From: Dallia pectoralis
Lineage: Eukaryota > Chordata > Actinopteri > Esociformes > Umbridae
Assembly: GCA_029465975.1 (NCBI GenBank)
Contig: CM055748.1
Location: forward strand, 14,580,627-14,644,626
Direction of reading: 5' to 3'
DNA: 64,000 nt
Below, one piece after another: positions 20,923 through 33,571 of the stretch. The translations under genes were made by a program, and so were the position numbers. How positions within the stretch are numbered: position 1 is the first letter of the stretch; every line of letters starts with the position of its first letter. The notes beneath the pieces are model-generated. The model made no database searches and was not told where the DNA came from. It saw nothing but the letters and a program-made list of their open reading frames with translations.

Positions 20923-21072
20923 ATGGCGAGTCAAGGCGAGAGCAAGACGAGATTCTCAAAGTGGAAATATGCTAAAAAATATTTTTTTAGGAAATCACTT
21001 GTAAACCTTAATTTACTTTCATATTGTGTGTGCTCTCGTTTGTGTCCATGGCGTGCTGACCAAGGCGCGTGA
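20923..21072 (+). pseudogene. Start of a hAT transposase (outer hAT)
   Basis: ATG at 20923, then MASQGESKTRFSKWKYAKKYF, which resembles the N-terminus of fish hAT transposases just before the BED finger. The following sequence no longer encodes a finger, so only this stub remains. It lies directly after the DIRS insertion. Confidence 0.6.
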
Positions 21073-21399
21073 TTGAGATCTCTAAATTCACAGTATACCC
21101 ACCAGACACCACTACAGCACTGGATACATATATTTAGTTTTTGCAAGTCTGAAATAGTCTAAAATAGTGTTTAAAACATACTTTATGTTTTGTGTTTGTA
21201 TAGGCCATAACGCATAAAAGGGCAATAATGGGAACATTAAAGAACGTTCTTTAAAAAAATAACTAAAAAGTACTTTTAACAGTAACGCATTACTTTTTGG
21301 TGTAAGTAATAAAAAAAGCAATTGAGTTACTTTTTAAACAAAGTAACTAGTAACTGTAACTAGTTACTATTTCTTAGTAACTACAACACTGATGAACAG

Positions 21400-21864
21400 T
21401 AGACTCCAGTTTTAAATGTGTTTGTCTATTACTGCGTTAGCTAGCAGTCACAACCAGTTTATTGAAACTAAGCACATTTAACAAACTGTTTTTTTCCAGG
21501 ACAAGCAGAATAATTATATTATTAATAATAATAATAATAATAATACGTTTTATTTATATAGCGCCTTTCCAGGGCTAAAGGACGCTTTACAATTCAGGAC
21601 ATACAACAGTAAGCAATAATAACAAACATTACCACCAAAATACACAGAAGTTTTCATACTTAAGCAGAATATGACTGGTCAAAATTGTTCCAAAACCAGT
21701 TTTAGCAAATTGATTGTGGTTCAGTGCAAATAGTGATGAGCATACAACAATATATATATATATATATATAACAATATATAATAATTTAACATTTTAACAT
21801 TTGACGTTAAGGTAAAACAATAGGAACAAGTGAAGGGTCTGAATACTTTTTAAATGCAATCTAT
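21400..21864. other. Intron with LINE/SINE-type 3' tail and AT repeat
   Basis: Bases 21524-21600 hold an ATT run followed by cgttttatttatatagcgcc and ggacgctttac, the reverse complement of the 3' tail shared by fish L2 LINEs and their SINEs. An (AT)n tract lies at 21752-21769. The rest is intron of the mini-exon array. Confidence 0.6.
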
Positions 21865-22152
21865 TGTCACGAGTGGTGAGGTGGCGTTGCTACACGGACC
21901 TATTTCGGGGATGCACAGCCCTTATTTACGTTTGTCGTCACATCTGTGTTCTATCTGTCATTAGTTGGGATATAAAGGGGTTGCTAGAAAGTCACTCCTT
22001 GTTTAGCATTGTTTCATGTCACATTGTTATAGAGGTGAGTGTTTGTGTGTTTTTGTATAAGTAGCAATATGCGCATGTTTTGTTTAAGTTCAACAGTTTA
22101 GTGTGTTTTTCGCCGTACTCGGTTTGTTTTACGATGAATGTATTAATAAATC
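21865..22152 (+). mobile_element. LTR family 1, 3'-truncated copy
   Basis: Closely matches 2258-2571, including TGTCACGAG, the TATAAA box and AATAAA, with an internal deletion of about 25 bp. The last 50 bp and the GTGACA end are missing, so no target duplication can be seen. Confidence 0.8.
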
Positions 22153-23315
22153 TTGAGAAACGGAATGTTAATATAATTAGCAAATAAATTATATTGATTC
22201 AAACTGACAAAAACCTAGTTTCCACTAACACGCATTCGCAAAGGTACAGGAACTCTGAAAACTTGAAACAGAAATTAAAACTTGAGCTTGAAAATAACAA
22301 AGCATGTGACACTCACCACTAACTGGACTGAGCGTAACATTCACAATCAACCACTAGAAAAAAGGCTATACTAAATACCAGTGGTAACAAAGAGAAACGA
22401 GACACAGTTGATATGAAACACAGGTGTAACGAATGGGAAGTTATGACAATGGAAAATTACTGGAACCGAAAATACCAAACAATGAACACAAGGACCAGGA
22501 AAGGGCAGCACAGGAAAAAACATGGGTGGACATGAATGAAATCATTACATCCACAACTTTTAAACCTACCTTTTATCAAAAATATTTTTGGTTAATCAAA
22601 CAAGTTAAATAATTAATGTTGGTAATTGCATTGGTTTGAAACATCAGAAATCATAAATGTTTTTTGTTTATGCAATATATCTGTTCCAGTAATTAAATGT
22701 ATACCATAATTTGAGTGCATATTTTGCCACAGTTTAAACACATTATTTTCACCAGTGAATGCATGTAATTAATTTTGTAAAAACAATCAGATAAGCATTA
22801 AAATTATAGCACAAGGTGTCAAAAGGGACTTACTCTTCTCTTTCATTTTTTGTTGTCACCATAGTAACAAACATTAGAACCCTCAACTGCCCATTTTAAA
22901 CAAGTTATCAATCCAAATAATTTTGGGAATTCAGTTATCAGTAATCACTTATCTTTAACAGTATGAATTGTAGACACAAGTCTTACTGTGTATGTCAGTT
23001 ATTCCATAAGCGTACAGTTGCTACCGATAACTTGAATCAAGGTTTATTTAGCAAATTGTTGTTTTCCAGGCGAAGCAGTAGACTGAGAATGATATAAGTA
23101 AAATACTTTTACCAAATAGGGAGCTTTCCTGGCCACTACGTGTCATTGTTGCTTGCTCTTTGGGATTTCAGGCTGGCTAGCTGTTTATTGTCAACACTTT
23201 GTGACTGCTGATGTAAAAAATATATAATCTGTGTGGATTGTGACAGAGCCTCTCAGGCAAAAAGAAGGGATGAGGAATATGGTTCTACATCAACAATGGC
23301 TGGGGCAATGATGTT
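22153..23315. other. Intron sequence with a decayed mini-exon
   Basis: AT-rich DNA with fragments of the array intron motif around 22860-23060. Only the half mini-exon at 22834 was found. Confidence 0.55.
22834..22852 (-). pseudogene. Decayed mini-exon
   Basis: The donor (A|GTAAGTCCC on the minus strand) and about half of an exon ending KMKEK-like are present. The acceptor half is replaced by sequence that in other copies lies in the intron (gtcaccatagtaac). A deletion seems to have removed the 5' half of the exon and the acceptor, so this copy probably cannot be spliced in. Confidence 0.5.
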
Positions 23316-23785
23316 AAAAAGGGAAAAAAATATTTGATTCCCTGCTGATTTTGTACGTTTGCTCACTGACAAAGAAATGATCAGTGGATAATTTTAATGG
23401 TAGGTTTATTTAAACAGTGAGAGACTGAATAACAAAAAAATCCAGAATGACACATTTCTAATAAGTTATAAATATATTTGCATTTTAATTCCCTAGCAAT
23501 CAGCAATATTTCTGTCTACCAGGTGTCTTTCATGCAGGTAACAAGCTGAGATTTAGAGCACACAAGGGAGTGCTTTTAATCTCAGTTTGTTACCTGTATA
23601 AAAGACACCTGTCCACATAAGCAATCAATCAATCAGATTCCAAACTTCACCATGGCCAAGACCAAAACGCTGTCCAAGGATGTCAGGGACAAGATTGTAG
23701 ACCAACAGCTGGAATGAGCTACAAGACCATCGGCAAGCAGCTTGGTGAGGTGACAACAGTTGGTGAAATTATTCGCCAATTGAAT
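23316..23785 (+). mobile_element. Tc1/mariner fragment, 5' end
   Basis: The sequence matches the left part of fish Tc1 elements: the terminal repeat region (tatttgattccctgctgatt, gacaaagaaatgatcag, ttttaatggtaggttt) and the leader (aaaagacacctgtccac). The transposase start follows at 23652. The element is cut at 23785, where the minisatellite begins. Confidence 0.85.
23652..23785 (+). pseudogene. Tc1 transposase, N-terminal stub
   Basis: ATG at 23652 gives MAKTKTLSKDVRDKIVD, the start of the first helix-turn-helix of Tc1 transposases. A small deletion shifts the frame to a TGA at 23715, and the next part (GMSYKTIGKQLGE) is in another frame. The gene stops at the minisatellite. Confidence 0.85.
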
Positions 23786-26700
23786 GGGTCTGAATAGACC
23801 CATTCAGACCCTGTATGGATCAGACAGACCTTGTATAGACCCAGTCAGACCCTGTATAGATCAGTCAGACCCTGTATAGACCCAGTCAGTCCCTGTATAG
23901 ATCAGTCAGACCCTGTATAGATCAGTCAGACCCTGTATAGATCAGTCAGACCCTGTATAGTTCCAGTCTGACCCTGTATAGATCAGTCAGGCCCTGTATA
24001 GATCAGTCAGGCCCTGTATAGACCCAGTCAGACCCTGTATAGATCAGTCAGACCATGTATAGACCAATTCAGACCCTGTAAAGATCAGTCAGACCATGAA
24101 TAGATCAGTCAGACCCTGTATAGATCAGTCAGACCCTGAATAGACCCAGTCAGACCCTGTATAGACCCAGTCAGACCCTGTATAGACCCAGTCAGACCCT
24201 GTATAGACCCAGTCAGACCCTGTATAGATCAGTCAGACCATGTATAGATCAGTCAGACCCTGTATAGATCAGTCAGACCCTGTATAGATCAGTCAGACCC
24301 TGTATAGATCCAGTCTGACCCTGTATAGATCAGTCAGGCCCTGTATAGATCAGTCAGGCCCTGTATAGATAAGTCAGACCGTGTATAGACCCATTCAGAC
24401 ACTGTATAGATCAGTCAGACCCTGTATAGATCCAGTTTGACCCTGTATAGATCAGTCAGGCCCTGTATAGATCAGTCAGGCCCTGTATAGATAAGTCAGG
24501 CCCTGTATAGATCAGTCAGACCCTGTATAGACCCAGTCAGACCCTGTATAGATCCAGTCAGACCCTGTNNNNNNNNNNNNNNNNNNNNNNNNNNNNNNNN
24601 NNNNNNNNNNNNNNNNNNNNNNNNNNNNNNNNNNNNNNNNNNNNNNNNNNNNNNNNNNNNNNNNNNNNNNNNNNNNNNNNNNNNNNNNNNNNNNNNNNNN
24701 NNNNNNNNNNNNNNNNNNNNNNNNNNNNNNNNNNNNNNNNNNNNNNNNNNNNNNNNNNNNNNNNNNNNNNNNNNNNNNNNNNNNNNNNNNNNNNNNNNNN
24801 NNNNNNNNNNNNNNNNNNNNNNNNNNNNNNNNNNNNNNNNNNNNNNNNNNNNNNNNNNNNNNNNNNNNNNNNNNNNNNNNNNNNNNNNNNNNNNNNNNNN
24901 NNNNNNNNNNNNNNNNNNNNNNNNNNNNNNNNNNNNNNNNNNNNNNNNNNNNNNNNNNNNNNNNNNNNNNNNNNNNNNNNNNNNNNNNNNNNNNNNNNNN
25001 NNNNNNNNNNNNNNNNNNNNNNNNNNNNNNNNNNNNNNNNNNNNNNNNNNNNNNNNNNNNNNNNNNNNAGTCAGACCCTGTATAGATCAGTCAGACCCTG
25101 TATAGACCCAGTCAGACCCTGTATAGACCCAGTCAGACCCTGTATAGATCAGTCAGACCCTGTATAGATCAGTCAGACCCTGTATAGACCCAGTCAGACC
25201 CTGTATAGACCCAGTCAGACCCTGTATAGACCCAGTCAGACCCTGTATAGACCCAGTCAGACCCTGTATAGACCCAGTCAGACCCTGTATAGACCCAGTC
25301 AGACCCTGTATAGATCAGTCAGACCCTGTATAGATCAGTCAGACCCTGTATAGATCAGTCAGACCCTGTATAGACCCAGTCAGACCCTGTATAGACCCAG
25401 TCAGGCCCTGTATAGACCCAGTCAGGCCCTGTATAGACCCAGTCAGACCCTGTATAGACCCAGTCAGACCCTGTATAGATCAGTCAGACCCTGTATAGAC
25501 CCAGTCAGACCCTGTATAGACCCAGTCAGACCCTGTATAGATCAGTCAGACCCTGTATAGATCAGTCAGACCCTGTATCAGTCAGACCCTGATCAGTCAG
25601 ACCCTGTATAGACCCAGTCAGACCCTGTATAGATCAGTCAGACCCTGTATAGACCCAGTCAGTCCCTGTATAGACCCAGTCAGACCCTGTATAGACCAGC
25701 TAGACCCTGTATAGATCAGTCAAGCCCTGTATAGACCCAGTCAGACCCCGTATAGACCCAGTCAGACCCTGTATAGACCCAGTCAGACCCTGTATAGACC
25801 CAGTCAGACCCTGTATAGACCCAGTCAGACCCTGTATAGATCAGTCAGACCCTGTATAGACCCAGTCAGACCCTGTATAGATCCAGTCAGACCCTGTATA
25901 GACCCAGTCAGGCCCTGTATAGACCCAGTCAGACCCTGTATAGATCAGTCAGACCCTGTATAGATCAGTCAGACCCTGTATAGATCAGTCAGACCCTGTA
26001 TAGACCCAGTCAGACCCTGTATAGACCCAGTCAGACCCTGTATAGATCAGTCAGACCCTGTACAGACCCAGTCAGACCCTGTATAGACCCAGTCAGTCCC
26101 TGTATAGACCCAGTCAGACCCTGTACAGACCCATTCAGACCCTGTATAGACCCAGTCAGTCCCTGTATAGACCCAGTCAGACCCTGTATAGATCAGTCAG
26201 ACCCTGTATAGATCAGTCAGACCCTGTATAGATCAGTCAGACCCTGTATAGACCCAGTCAGACCCTGTATAGACCCAGTCAGACCCTGTATAGACCCAGT
26301 CAGACCCTGTATAGATCAGTCAGACCCTGTATAGACCCAGACCCAGTCAGTCCCCTGTATAGACCCAGTCAGACCCAGACCCTGTATAGATCAGTCAGAC
26401 CCTGTATAGACCCAGTCAGACCCTGTATAGACCCAGTCAGACCCTGTATAGACCCAGTCAGACCCTGTATAGATCAGTCAGACCCTGTATAGACCCAGTC
26501 AGACCCTGTATAGACCAGTCAGACCCTGTATAGACCCAGTCAGACCCTGTATAGATCAGTCAGACCCTGTATAGACCCAGTCAGACCCTGTATAGACCCA
26601 GTCAGACCCTGTATAGACCCAGTCAGACCCTGTATAGACCCAGTCAGACCCTGTATAGACCCAGTCAGACCCTGTATAGACCCAGTCAGACCCTGTATAG

Positions 26701-29700
26701 ACCCAGTCAGACCCTGTATAGACCCAGTCAGGCCCTGTATAGATCAGTCAGACCCTGTATAGATCAGTCAGACCCTGTATAGACCCAGTCAGACCCTGTA
26801 TAGACCCAGTCAGTCCCTGTATAGACCCAGTCAGACCCTGTATAGACCCAGTCAGACCCTGTATAGACCCAGTCAGACCCTGTATAGATCAGTCAGACCC
26901 TGTATAGATCAGTCAGACCCTGTATAGACCCAGTCACCCTGTACAGACCCAGTCAAACCCTGTATAGCCCCAATCAGACCCTGTATAGATCAGTCAGACC
27001 CTGTATAGACCCAGTCAGACCCTGTATAGATCAGTCAGACCCTGTATAGATCAGTCAGGCCCTGTATAGATCAGTCAGACCCTGTATAGATCAGTCAGGC
27101 CCTGTATAGATCAGTCAGGCCCTGTATAGACCCAGTCAGGCCCTGTATAGATCAGTCAGGCCCTGTATAGACCCAGTCAGACCCTGTATAGATCAGTCAG
27201 GCCCTGTATAGATCAGTCAGGCCCTGTATAGATCAGTCAGGCCCTGTATAGACCCAGTCAGGCCCTGTATAGACCCAGTCAGACCCTGTATAGACCCATT
27301 CAGACCCTGTATAGACCCATTCAGACCCTGTATAGACCCAGTCAGACCCTGTATAGATCAGTCAGACCCTGTATAGATCAGTCAGGCCCTGTATAGATCA
27401 GTCAGGCCCTGTATAGACCCAGTCAGGCCCTGTATAGACCCAGTCAGACCCTGTATAGACCCAGTCAGACCCTGTATAGATCAGTCAGACCCTGTATAGA
27501 CCCAGTAAGTAAGTCCCTGTATAGACCCAGTCAGACCCTGTATAGATCAGTCAGACCCTGTATAGACCCAGTCAGACCCTGTATAGATCAGTCAGACCCT
27601 GTATAGATCAGTCAGACCCTGTATAGACCCATTCAGACAGTCAGACCCTGTATAGATCAGTCAGACCCTGTATAGACCCAGTCAGACCCTGTATAGACCC
27701 AGTCAGACCCTGTATAGACAGTCCAGTCAGACCCTGTATAGATCAGTCAGACCCTGTATAGACCCAGTCAGTCCCTGTATAGACCCAGTCAGTCCCTGTA
27801 TAGACCCAGTCAGTCCCTGTATAGACCCAGTCAGACCCTGTATAGATCAGTCAGACCCTGTATAGATCAGTCAGACCCTGTATAGTCAGTCAGACCCTGT
27901 ATAGACCCCCAGTCTGACCCTGACCCAGTCAGACCCTGTATAGATCAGTCAGACCCTGTATAGACCCTGTATAGTCAGACCCAGTCAGTCCCTGTATAGA
28001 CCCAGTCAGACCCTGTATAGACCCAGTCAGACCCTGTATAGATCAGTCAGACCCTGTATAGATCAGTCAGACCCTGTATAGATCAGTCAGACCCTGTATA
28101 GATCAGTCAGACCCTGTATAGATCAGTCAGACCCTGTATAGACCCAGTCAGACCCTGTATAGACCCAGTCAGACCCAGTCAGACCCTGTATAGACCCAGA
28201 GACCCCCAGTCAGACCCTGTATAGACCCAGTCAGACCCTGTATAGACCCAGTCAGACCCTGTATAGACCCAGTCAGACCCTGTATAGATCAGTCAGACCC
28301 TGTATAGACCCAGTCAGACCCTGTATAGACCCAGTCAGACCCTGTATAGACCCAGTCAGGCCCTGTATAGACCCAGTCAGACCCTGTATAGACCCAGTCA
28401 GACCCTGTATAGACCCAGTCAGACCCTGTATAGACCCAGTCAGACCCTGTATAGACCCAGTCAGACCCTGTATAGACCCTGTCAGACCCTGTATAGACCC
28501 AGTCAGACCCTGTATAGATCAGTCAGACCCTGTATAGATCAGTCAGACCCTGTATAGACCCAGTCAGACCCTGTATAGATCAGTCAGACCCTGTATAGAC
28601 CCAGTCAGACCCTGTATAGATCAGTCAGACCCTGTACAGACCCAGTCAGACCCTGTATAGACCCAGTCAGGCCCCGTATAGACCCAGTCAGACCCTGTAT
28701 AGACCCATTCAGACCCTGTATAGACCCATTCAGACCCTGTATGGATCCAGTAAGACCCTGTATAGATCAGTCAGGCCCTGTATAGATCAGTCAGGCCCTG
28801 TATAGATCAGTCAGACCCTGTATAGACCCAGTCAGGCCCTGTATTGACCCAGTCAGACCCTGTATAGATCAGTCTGACCCTGTATAGGTCAGTCAGACCT
28901 TGTATAGACCCAGTAAGTCCCTGTATAGATCAGTCAGACCCTGTATAGATCAGTCAGACCCTGTATAGATCAGTCAGACCCTGTATAGATCAGTCAGACC
29001 CTGTATAGATAAGTCAGACCGTGTATAGACCCATTCAGACACTGTATAGATCAGTCAGACCCTGTATAGATCCAGTCTGACCCTGTATAGACCCAGTCAG
29101 TCCCTGTATAGACCCAGTCAGACCCTGTATAGATCAGTCAGACCCTGTATAGATCAGTCAGACCCTGTATAGATCAGTCAGGCCCTGTATAGATCAGTCA
29201 GGCCCTGTATAGATCAGTCAGGCCCTGTATAGATCAGTCAGGCCATGTATAGATCAGTCAGGCCCTGTATAGATCAGTCAGACCCTGTATAGACCCAGTC
29301 ACCCTGTATAGCCCCATTCAGACCCTGTATAGATCAGTCAGACCCTGTATATATCAGTCAGACCCTGTATAGATAAGTCAGACCGTGTATAGACCCATTC
29401 AGGCCCTAGTAGTCAGACCCCAGTCAGACCCAGTCAGACCCTGTATAGACCCAGTCAGACCCTGTATAGAGTCAGACCATGTATAGTCAGACCCTGTATA
29501 GACCCAGTCAGTCCCTGTAGACCCAGTCAGTCCCTGTAGACCCAGTCAGACCCTGTATAGACCCAGTCAGACCAGTCAGACCCTGTATAGACCCAGTCAG
29601 ACCCTGTATAGACCCAGTCAGACCCTGTATAGACCCAGTCAGACCCTGTATAGACCCAGTCAGACCCTGTATAGACCCATTCAGACCCTGTATAGACCCA

Positions 29701-31379
29701 TTCAGACCCTGTATGGATCCAGTAAGACCCTGTATAGATCAGTCAGGCCCTGTACAGACCCAGTCAAACCCTGTATAGATCAGTCAGACCCTAGACCCAG
29801 TCAGGCCCTGTATTGACCCAGTCAGACCCTGTCAGTCTGAGATCAGTCAGACCTTGTATAGACCCAGTAAGTCCCTGTATAGATCAGTCAGACCCTGTAT
29901 AGATCAGTCAGACCCTGTATAGATCAGTCAGACCCTGTATAGATCAGTCAGACCCTGTATAGATAAGTCAGACCGTGTATAGACCCATTCAGACCCTGTA
30001 TAGATCAGTCAGACCCTGTATAGATCAGTCAGACCCTGTATAGACCCAGTCAGACCCTGTATAGACCCAGTCAGACCCTGTATAGATCAGTCAGACCCTG
30101 TATAGATCAGTCAGACCCTGTATAGATCAGTCAGGCCCTGTATAGACCCAGTCAGGCCCTGTATAGATCAGTCAGGCCCTGTATAGACCCAGTCAGGCCC
30201 TGTATAGACCCAGTCAGACGCCCTGTATAGACCCAGTCAGACCCTGTATAGACCCAGTCAGACCCTGTATAGACCCAGTCAGACCCTGTATAGACCCAGT
30301 CAGACCCTGTATAGATCAGTCAGACCCTGTATAGACCCAGTCAGACCCTGTATAGACCCAGTCAGCCCTGTATAGACCCAGTCAGACCCTGTATAGATCA
30401 GTCAGACCCTGTATAGATCAGTCAGACCCTGTATAGACCCAGTCAGTCCCTGTATAGACCCAGTCAGTCCCTGTATAGACCCAGTCAGACCCTGTATAGA
30501 TCAGTCAGACCCTGTATAGATCAGTCAGACCCTGTATAGACCCAGTCACCCTGTACAGACCCAGTCAAACCCTGTATAGCCCCATTCAGACCCTGTATAG
30601 ACCCAGTCAGACCCTGTATAGACCCAGTCAGACCCTGTATAGATCAGTCAGGCCCTGTATAGATCAGTCAGGCCCTGTATAGATCAGTCAGGCCCTGTAT
30701 AGATCAGTCAGGCCCTGTATAGATCAGTCAGGCCCTGTATAGATCAGTCAGGCCCTGTATAGACCCAGTCAGGCCCTGTATAGACCCAGTCAGGCCCTGT
30801 ATAGACCCAGTCAGGCCCTGTATAGACCCAGTCAGACCCCGTATAGACCCAGTCAGACCCCGTATAGACCCAGTAAGACCCTGTATAGACCCAGTCAGGC
30901 CCTGTATTGACCCAGTCAGGCCCTGTATAGATCAGTCAGACCCTGTATAGATCAGTCAGACCCTGTATAGATCAGTCAGACCCTGTATAGATCAGTCAGA
31001 CCCTGTATAGACCCAGTCAGTCCCTGTATAGACCCAGTCAGACCCTGTATAGACCCAGTCAGACCCTGTATAGATCAGACAGACCCTGTATAGATCAGTC
31101 AGACCCTGTATAGACCCAGTCAGACCCTGTATAGATCAGACAGACCCTGTATAGACCCAGTCAGACCCTGTATAGACCCAGTCAGTCCCTGTATAGACCC
31201 ATTCAGACCCTGTATAGATCAGTCAGTCCCTGTATAGACCCAGTCAGACCCTGTATAGACCCAGTCAGACCCTGTGTAGATCAGTCAGGCCCTGTATAGA
31301 CCCAGTCAGACCCTGTATAGATCAGTCAGTCCCTGTATAGACCCAGTCAGACCCTGTATAGATCCAGTCTGACCCTGTA
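23786..31379 (+). repeat. 7.6-kb minisatellite of 20- and 21-bp units
   Basis: Two unit types are mixed: CAGACCCTGTATAGATCAGT (20 bp) and CAGACCCTGTATAGACCCAGT (21 bp), with frequent GACC/GGCC/GTCC variants and a few rearranged units. Several hundred copies. It includes the 500-base gap. It ends inside the intron motif aggtctggttctcaaagtag shared by the mini-exon units, so it sits in an intron. Confidence 0.95.
24569..25068. other. Assembly gap (500 N)
   Basis: Exactly 500 undetermined bases inside the minisatellite. The size is probably nominal, so the true repeat length is unknown. Confidence 0.98.
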
Positions 31380-31713
31380 TAGGTCTGGTTCTCAAAGTAG
31401 ACACTCTGTATATGTATTGTCTGTATTGTATGTATTGTATGTTTTGTATGTATTGGATTGTATATATTGTATTTCTCTTGCTCAGTTGTGCGCTCAGTAA
31501 GTGACCCCAAACTTTTAAACAGTAATTACATGTTTTGTTCCTGTATTTGCAATGTACATGTATTTAAATTCCAGTTATTTATTGTACTTTTTCATTTTAG
31601 CCAGAGTTCAGGGACATTTTCACAGCAGTGAATAATATATTTAATTTAAATGTTAATATTTAAATAACCAGATAAACATCACAATTTAGCAGAATGTGTC
31701 ACAGTCCACTTAC

Positions 31714-31746
31714 CGGTCTCTTTCTTTTTCTTTTCAAGGTCCTCCT
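31714..31746 (-). CDS. Mini-exon, A type, 33 bp
   Basis: Encodes EEDLEKKKKET. The acceptor is CATGTTTATAG and the donor G|GTAAGTGGAC. Paired with the B-type exon at 31938-31970, which is 191 bp upstream in transcript direction. Confidence 0.72.
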
Positions 31747-31937
31747 CTATAAACATGCAGAAAACACATTAATATAGTCAGGACGGTAACAATCACTGAA
31801 ACCCTGAGCACTCTGTTAAACAGTTGACCAGGAATGTTTCAGGCAATAGTGATTAATCCAATTAATTTGGCAAACAGACTAGAAGTTTCCACTTACTTTA
31901 TATTATTATTTAGCACAGGGTGCCATTGTCCACTTAC

Positions 31938-31970
31938 CCTTCTCTTTATATTTCTGTTTAAGCTGTTGCT
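31938..31970 (-). CDS. Mini-exon, B type, 33 bp
   Basis: Encodes EQQLKQKYKEK, with acceptor CTTTACAG and donor G|GTAAGTGGAC. It is the most frequent B-type sequence, seen again at 48681 and 54552. Confidence 0.72.
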
Positions 31971-32492
31971 CTGTAAAGATATAAAAAAAAACATAAAATA
32001 GACATCATGGTGACAATCATCATTAAAACCGGGAACTATTTGTGTGAAACAGTTGACCAGGTAGGATCTGGACATAGGTGATCAATCCAACTAATTTGGG
32101 GAACTCAAGTTGCCAGTAATGGATATGTGGGTGGTCTGGTTCTTAAAGTAGACACTGTATATGTATTGTATTGTTTGTATTGTATGTATTGTATTGTATT
32201 GTCTGTATTGTATGTATTGTATGTTTTGTATGTATTGTATGTATTATATTGTATTTATCTTACTTAGTTGTGCGCTCAGTAAGTGACCCAAAATTTTAGA
32301 CAGTAATTCAATTTTTTGTTTCTGTTAATGCAATATACATGTATTTCAGGTCCAGTTATTTATTGTACTTTTTCATTTTAGCCACAGTTCAGAGACATTT
32401 TCACAGCAGTGAATATATTTAATTTAAATATTATTATTTAAATAACCAGATAAACATCACAATTTTCGCAGAATGTGTCACAGTCCACTTAC

Positions 32493-32522
32493 CGGTCTCT
32501 TTCATTTTCTTTTCACGCTCCT
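32493..32522 (-). CDS. Mini-exon, A type shortened to 30 bp
   Basis: Encodes EEREKKMKET, ten residues. Compared with the 33-bp A type one codon is missing and the position-4 leucine is lost. Both splice sites are intact and the frame is kept. No B partner follows within its unit. Confidence 0.7.
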
Positions 32523-33314
32523 CTATAAACATGCAGAAAACACATTAATATAGTCATGATGGTAACAATCACTGAACCCCTGAGCACTCTGTTAAACAGT
32601 TGACCAGGAATGTTTCAGGCAATAGCGATTAATCCAACTAATTTGGGGAACTCAGGGTTTCAATTAACTCAGGGCTTCAAATGATTATTGACAGTGTGAC
32701 TAGCAGACATCAGTAAAAATTTGTTTGTTTATTACTCCATGAAGAAAGTTGCCAGTTATGGATCTGTAGGTGCCTGGTTCTCAAAGTAGACACTCTGTAT
32801 ATGTATTGTATTGTATTGCATGTATTGTATTGTTTTATATGTATTGTATTTATTGTATTGAATTCTATTTAGTGTATTGCATATAATTATGTATTGTTTT
32901 ATATGTATTTTATGTATTGTATTTTATGTATTGTAATGTATTGTATTTATTGTATGTTTTGGAATTATTGTTTTGTATGTATTGTATTGTATGTATTGTA
33001 TTGTATGTCTTGTATTGTATTCTATGTATTGCATTTATTGTATGTATTGAATGTATTGGACTGTATATATTGTATTTCTCTTGCTCAGTTGTGCGCTCAT
33101 TAAGTGACCCCAAACTTTTAAACAGTAATTACATGTTTTGTTTCTGTATTTGCAATGTACATGTATTTCAATTCCAGTTATTTATTGTACTTTTTCATTT
33201 TAGCCACAGTTCAGGAACATTTTCACAGCAGTGAATATATTTAATTTAAATATTAATATTTAAATAACCAGATAAACATCACATTTTTAGCAGAATGTGT
33301 CACAGTCCACTTAC

Positions 33315-33347
33315 CGGTCTCTTTCATTTTCTTTTCAAGCTCCTCCT
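33315..33347 (-). CDS. Mini-exon, A type, 33 bp (first Helitron-linked pair)
   Basis: Encodes EEELEKKMKET, the commonest A sequence, with acceptor TTTATAG and donor G|GTAAGTGGAC. It belongs to the mini-exon segment repeated at 36690 and 40062 with the adjoining Helitron. Confidence 0.72.
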
Positions 33348-33538
33348 CTATAAACATGCAGAAAACACATTAATATAGTCATGATGGTAACAATCACTGA
33401 AACCCTGAGCACTCTGTTAAACAGTTGACCAGGAATGTTTCAGGCAATAGTGATTAATCAAACTAATTTGGCAAACAGACTAGAAGTTTCCACTTACTTT
33501 ATATTATTATTTAGCACAGGGTGCCATTGTCCACTTAC

Positions 33539-33571
33539 CCTTCACTTTATATTTCTGTTTAAGCTGTTGCT
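33539..33571 (-). CDS. Mini-exon, B type, 33 bp (first Helitron-linked pair)
   Basis: Encodes EQQLKQKYKVK, with a Glu-to-Val change at position 10 relative to the commonest B exon. The same variant is in the copies at 36914, 40286 and 55487, which links these units by descent. Confidence 0.72.

Larger units (their letters stand above)
14541..21399 (+). mobile_element. hAT transposon with ATGAACAG target duplication, host of two nested elements
   Basis: The element is 14549-21391, with ends CAGTGTTG and CAACACTG and many GTAAC/GTTAC subterminal motifs. The perfect 8-bp target duplication ATGAACAG lies at 14541-14548 and 21392-21399, the hallmark length of hAT. The flanks join into array intron sequence (attattgacagtatgaacag then tagactcc). 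Without the nested hAT and DIRS the element is only about 0.66 kb. A transposase start survives at 20923. Confidence 0.88.
31380..32886. other. Intron units with TGTAT microsatellites
   Basis: Introns around the mini-exons at 31714, 31938 and 32493. Each unit has, in order, a tract of TGTATTGTATG-type repeats, gtgcgctcagtaagtgaccc, ccacagttcagagacatttt, taatttaaatat, then the exon and gttgaccaggaatgtttcag. The TGTAT tracts lie at about 31407-31478, 32150-32265 and 32797-32890. Confidence 0.8.

Noticed and set aside
23786..31379. CRISPR-like array of short regular repeats
   Set aside because: Units are directly adjacent with no unique spacers, and the context is a vertebrate genome.
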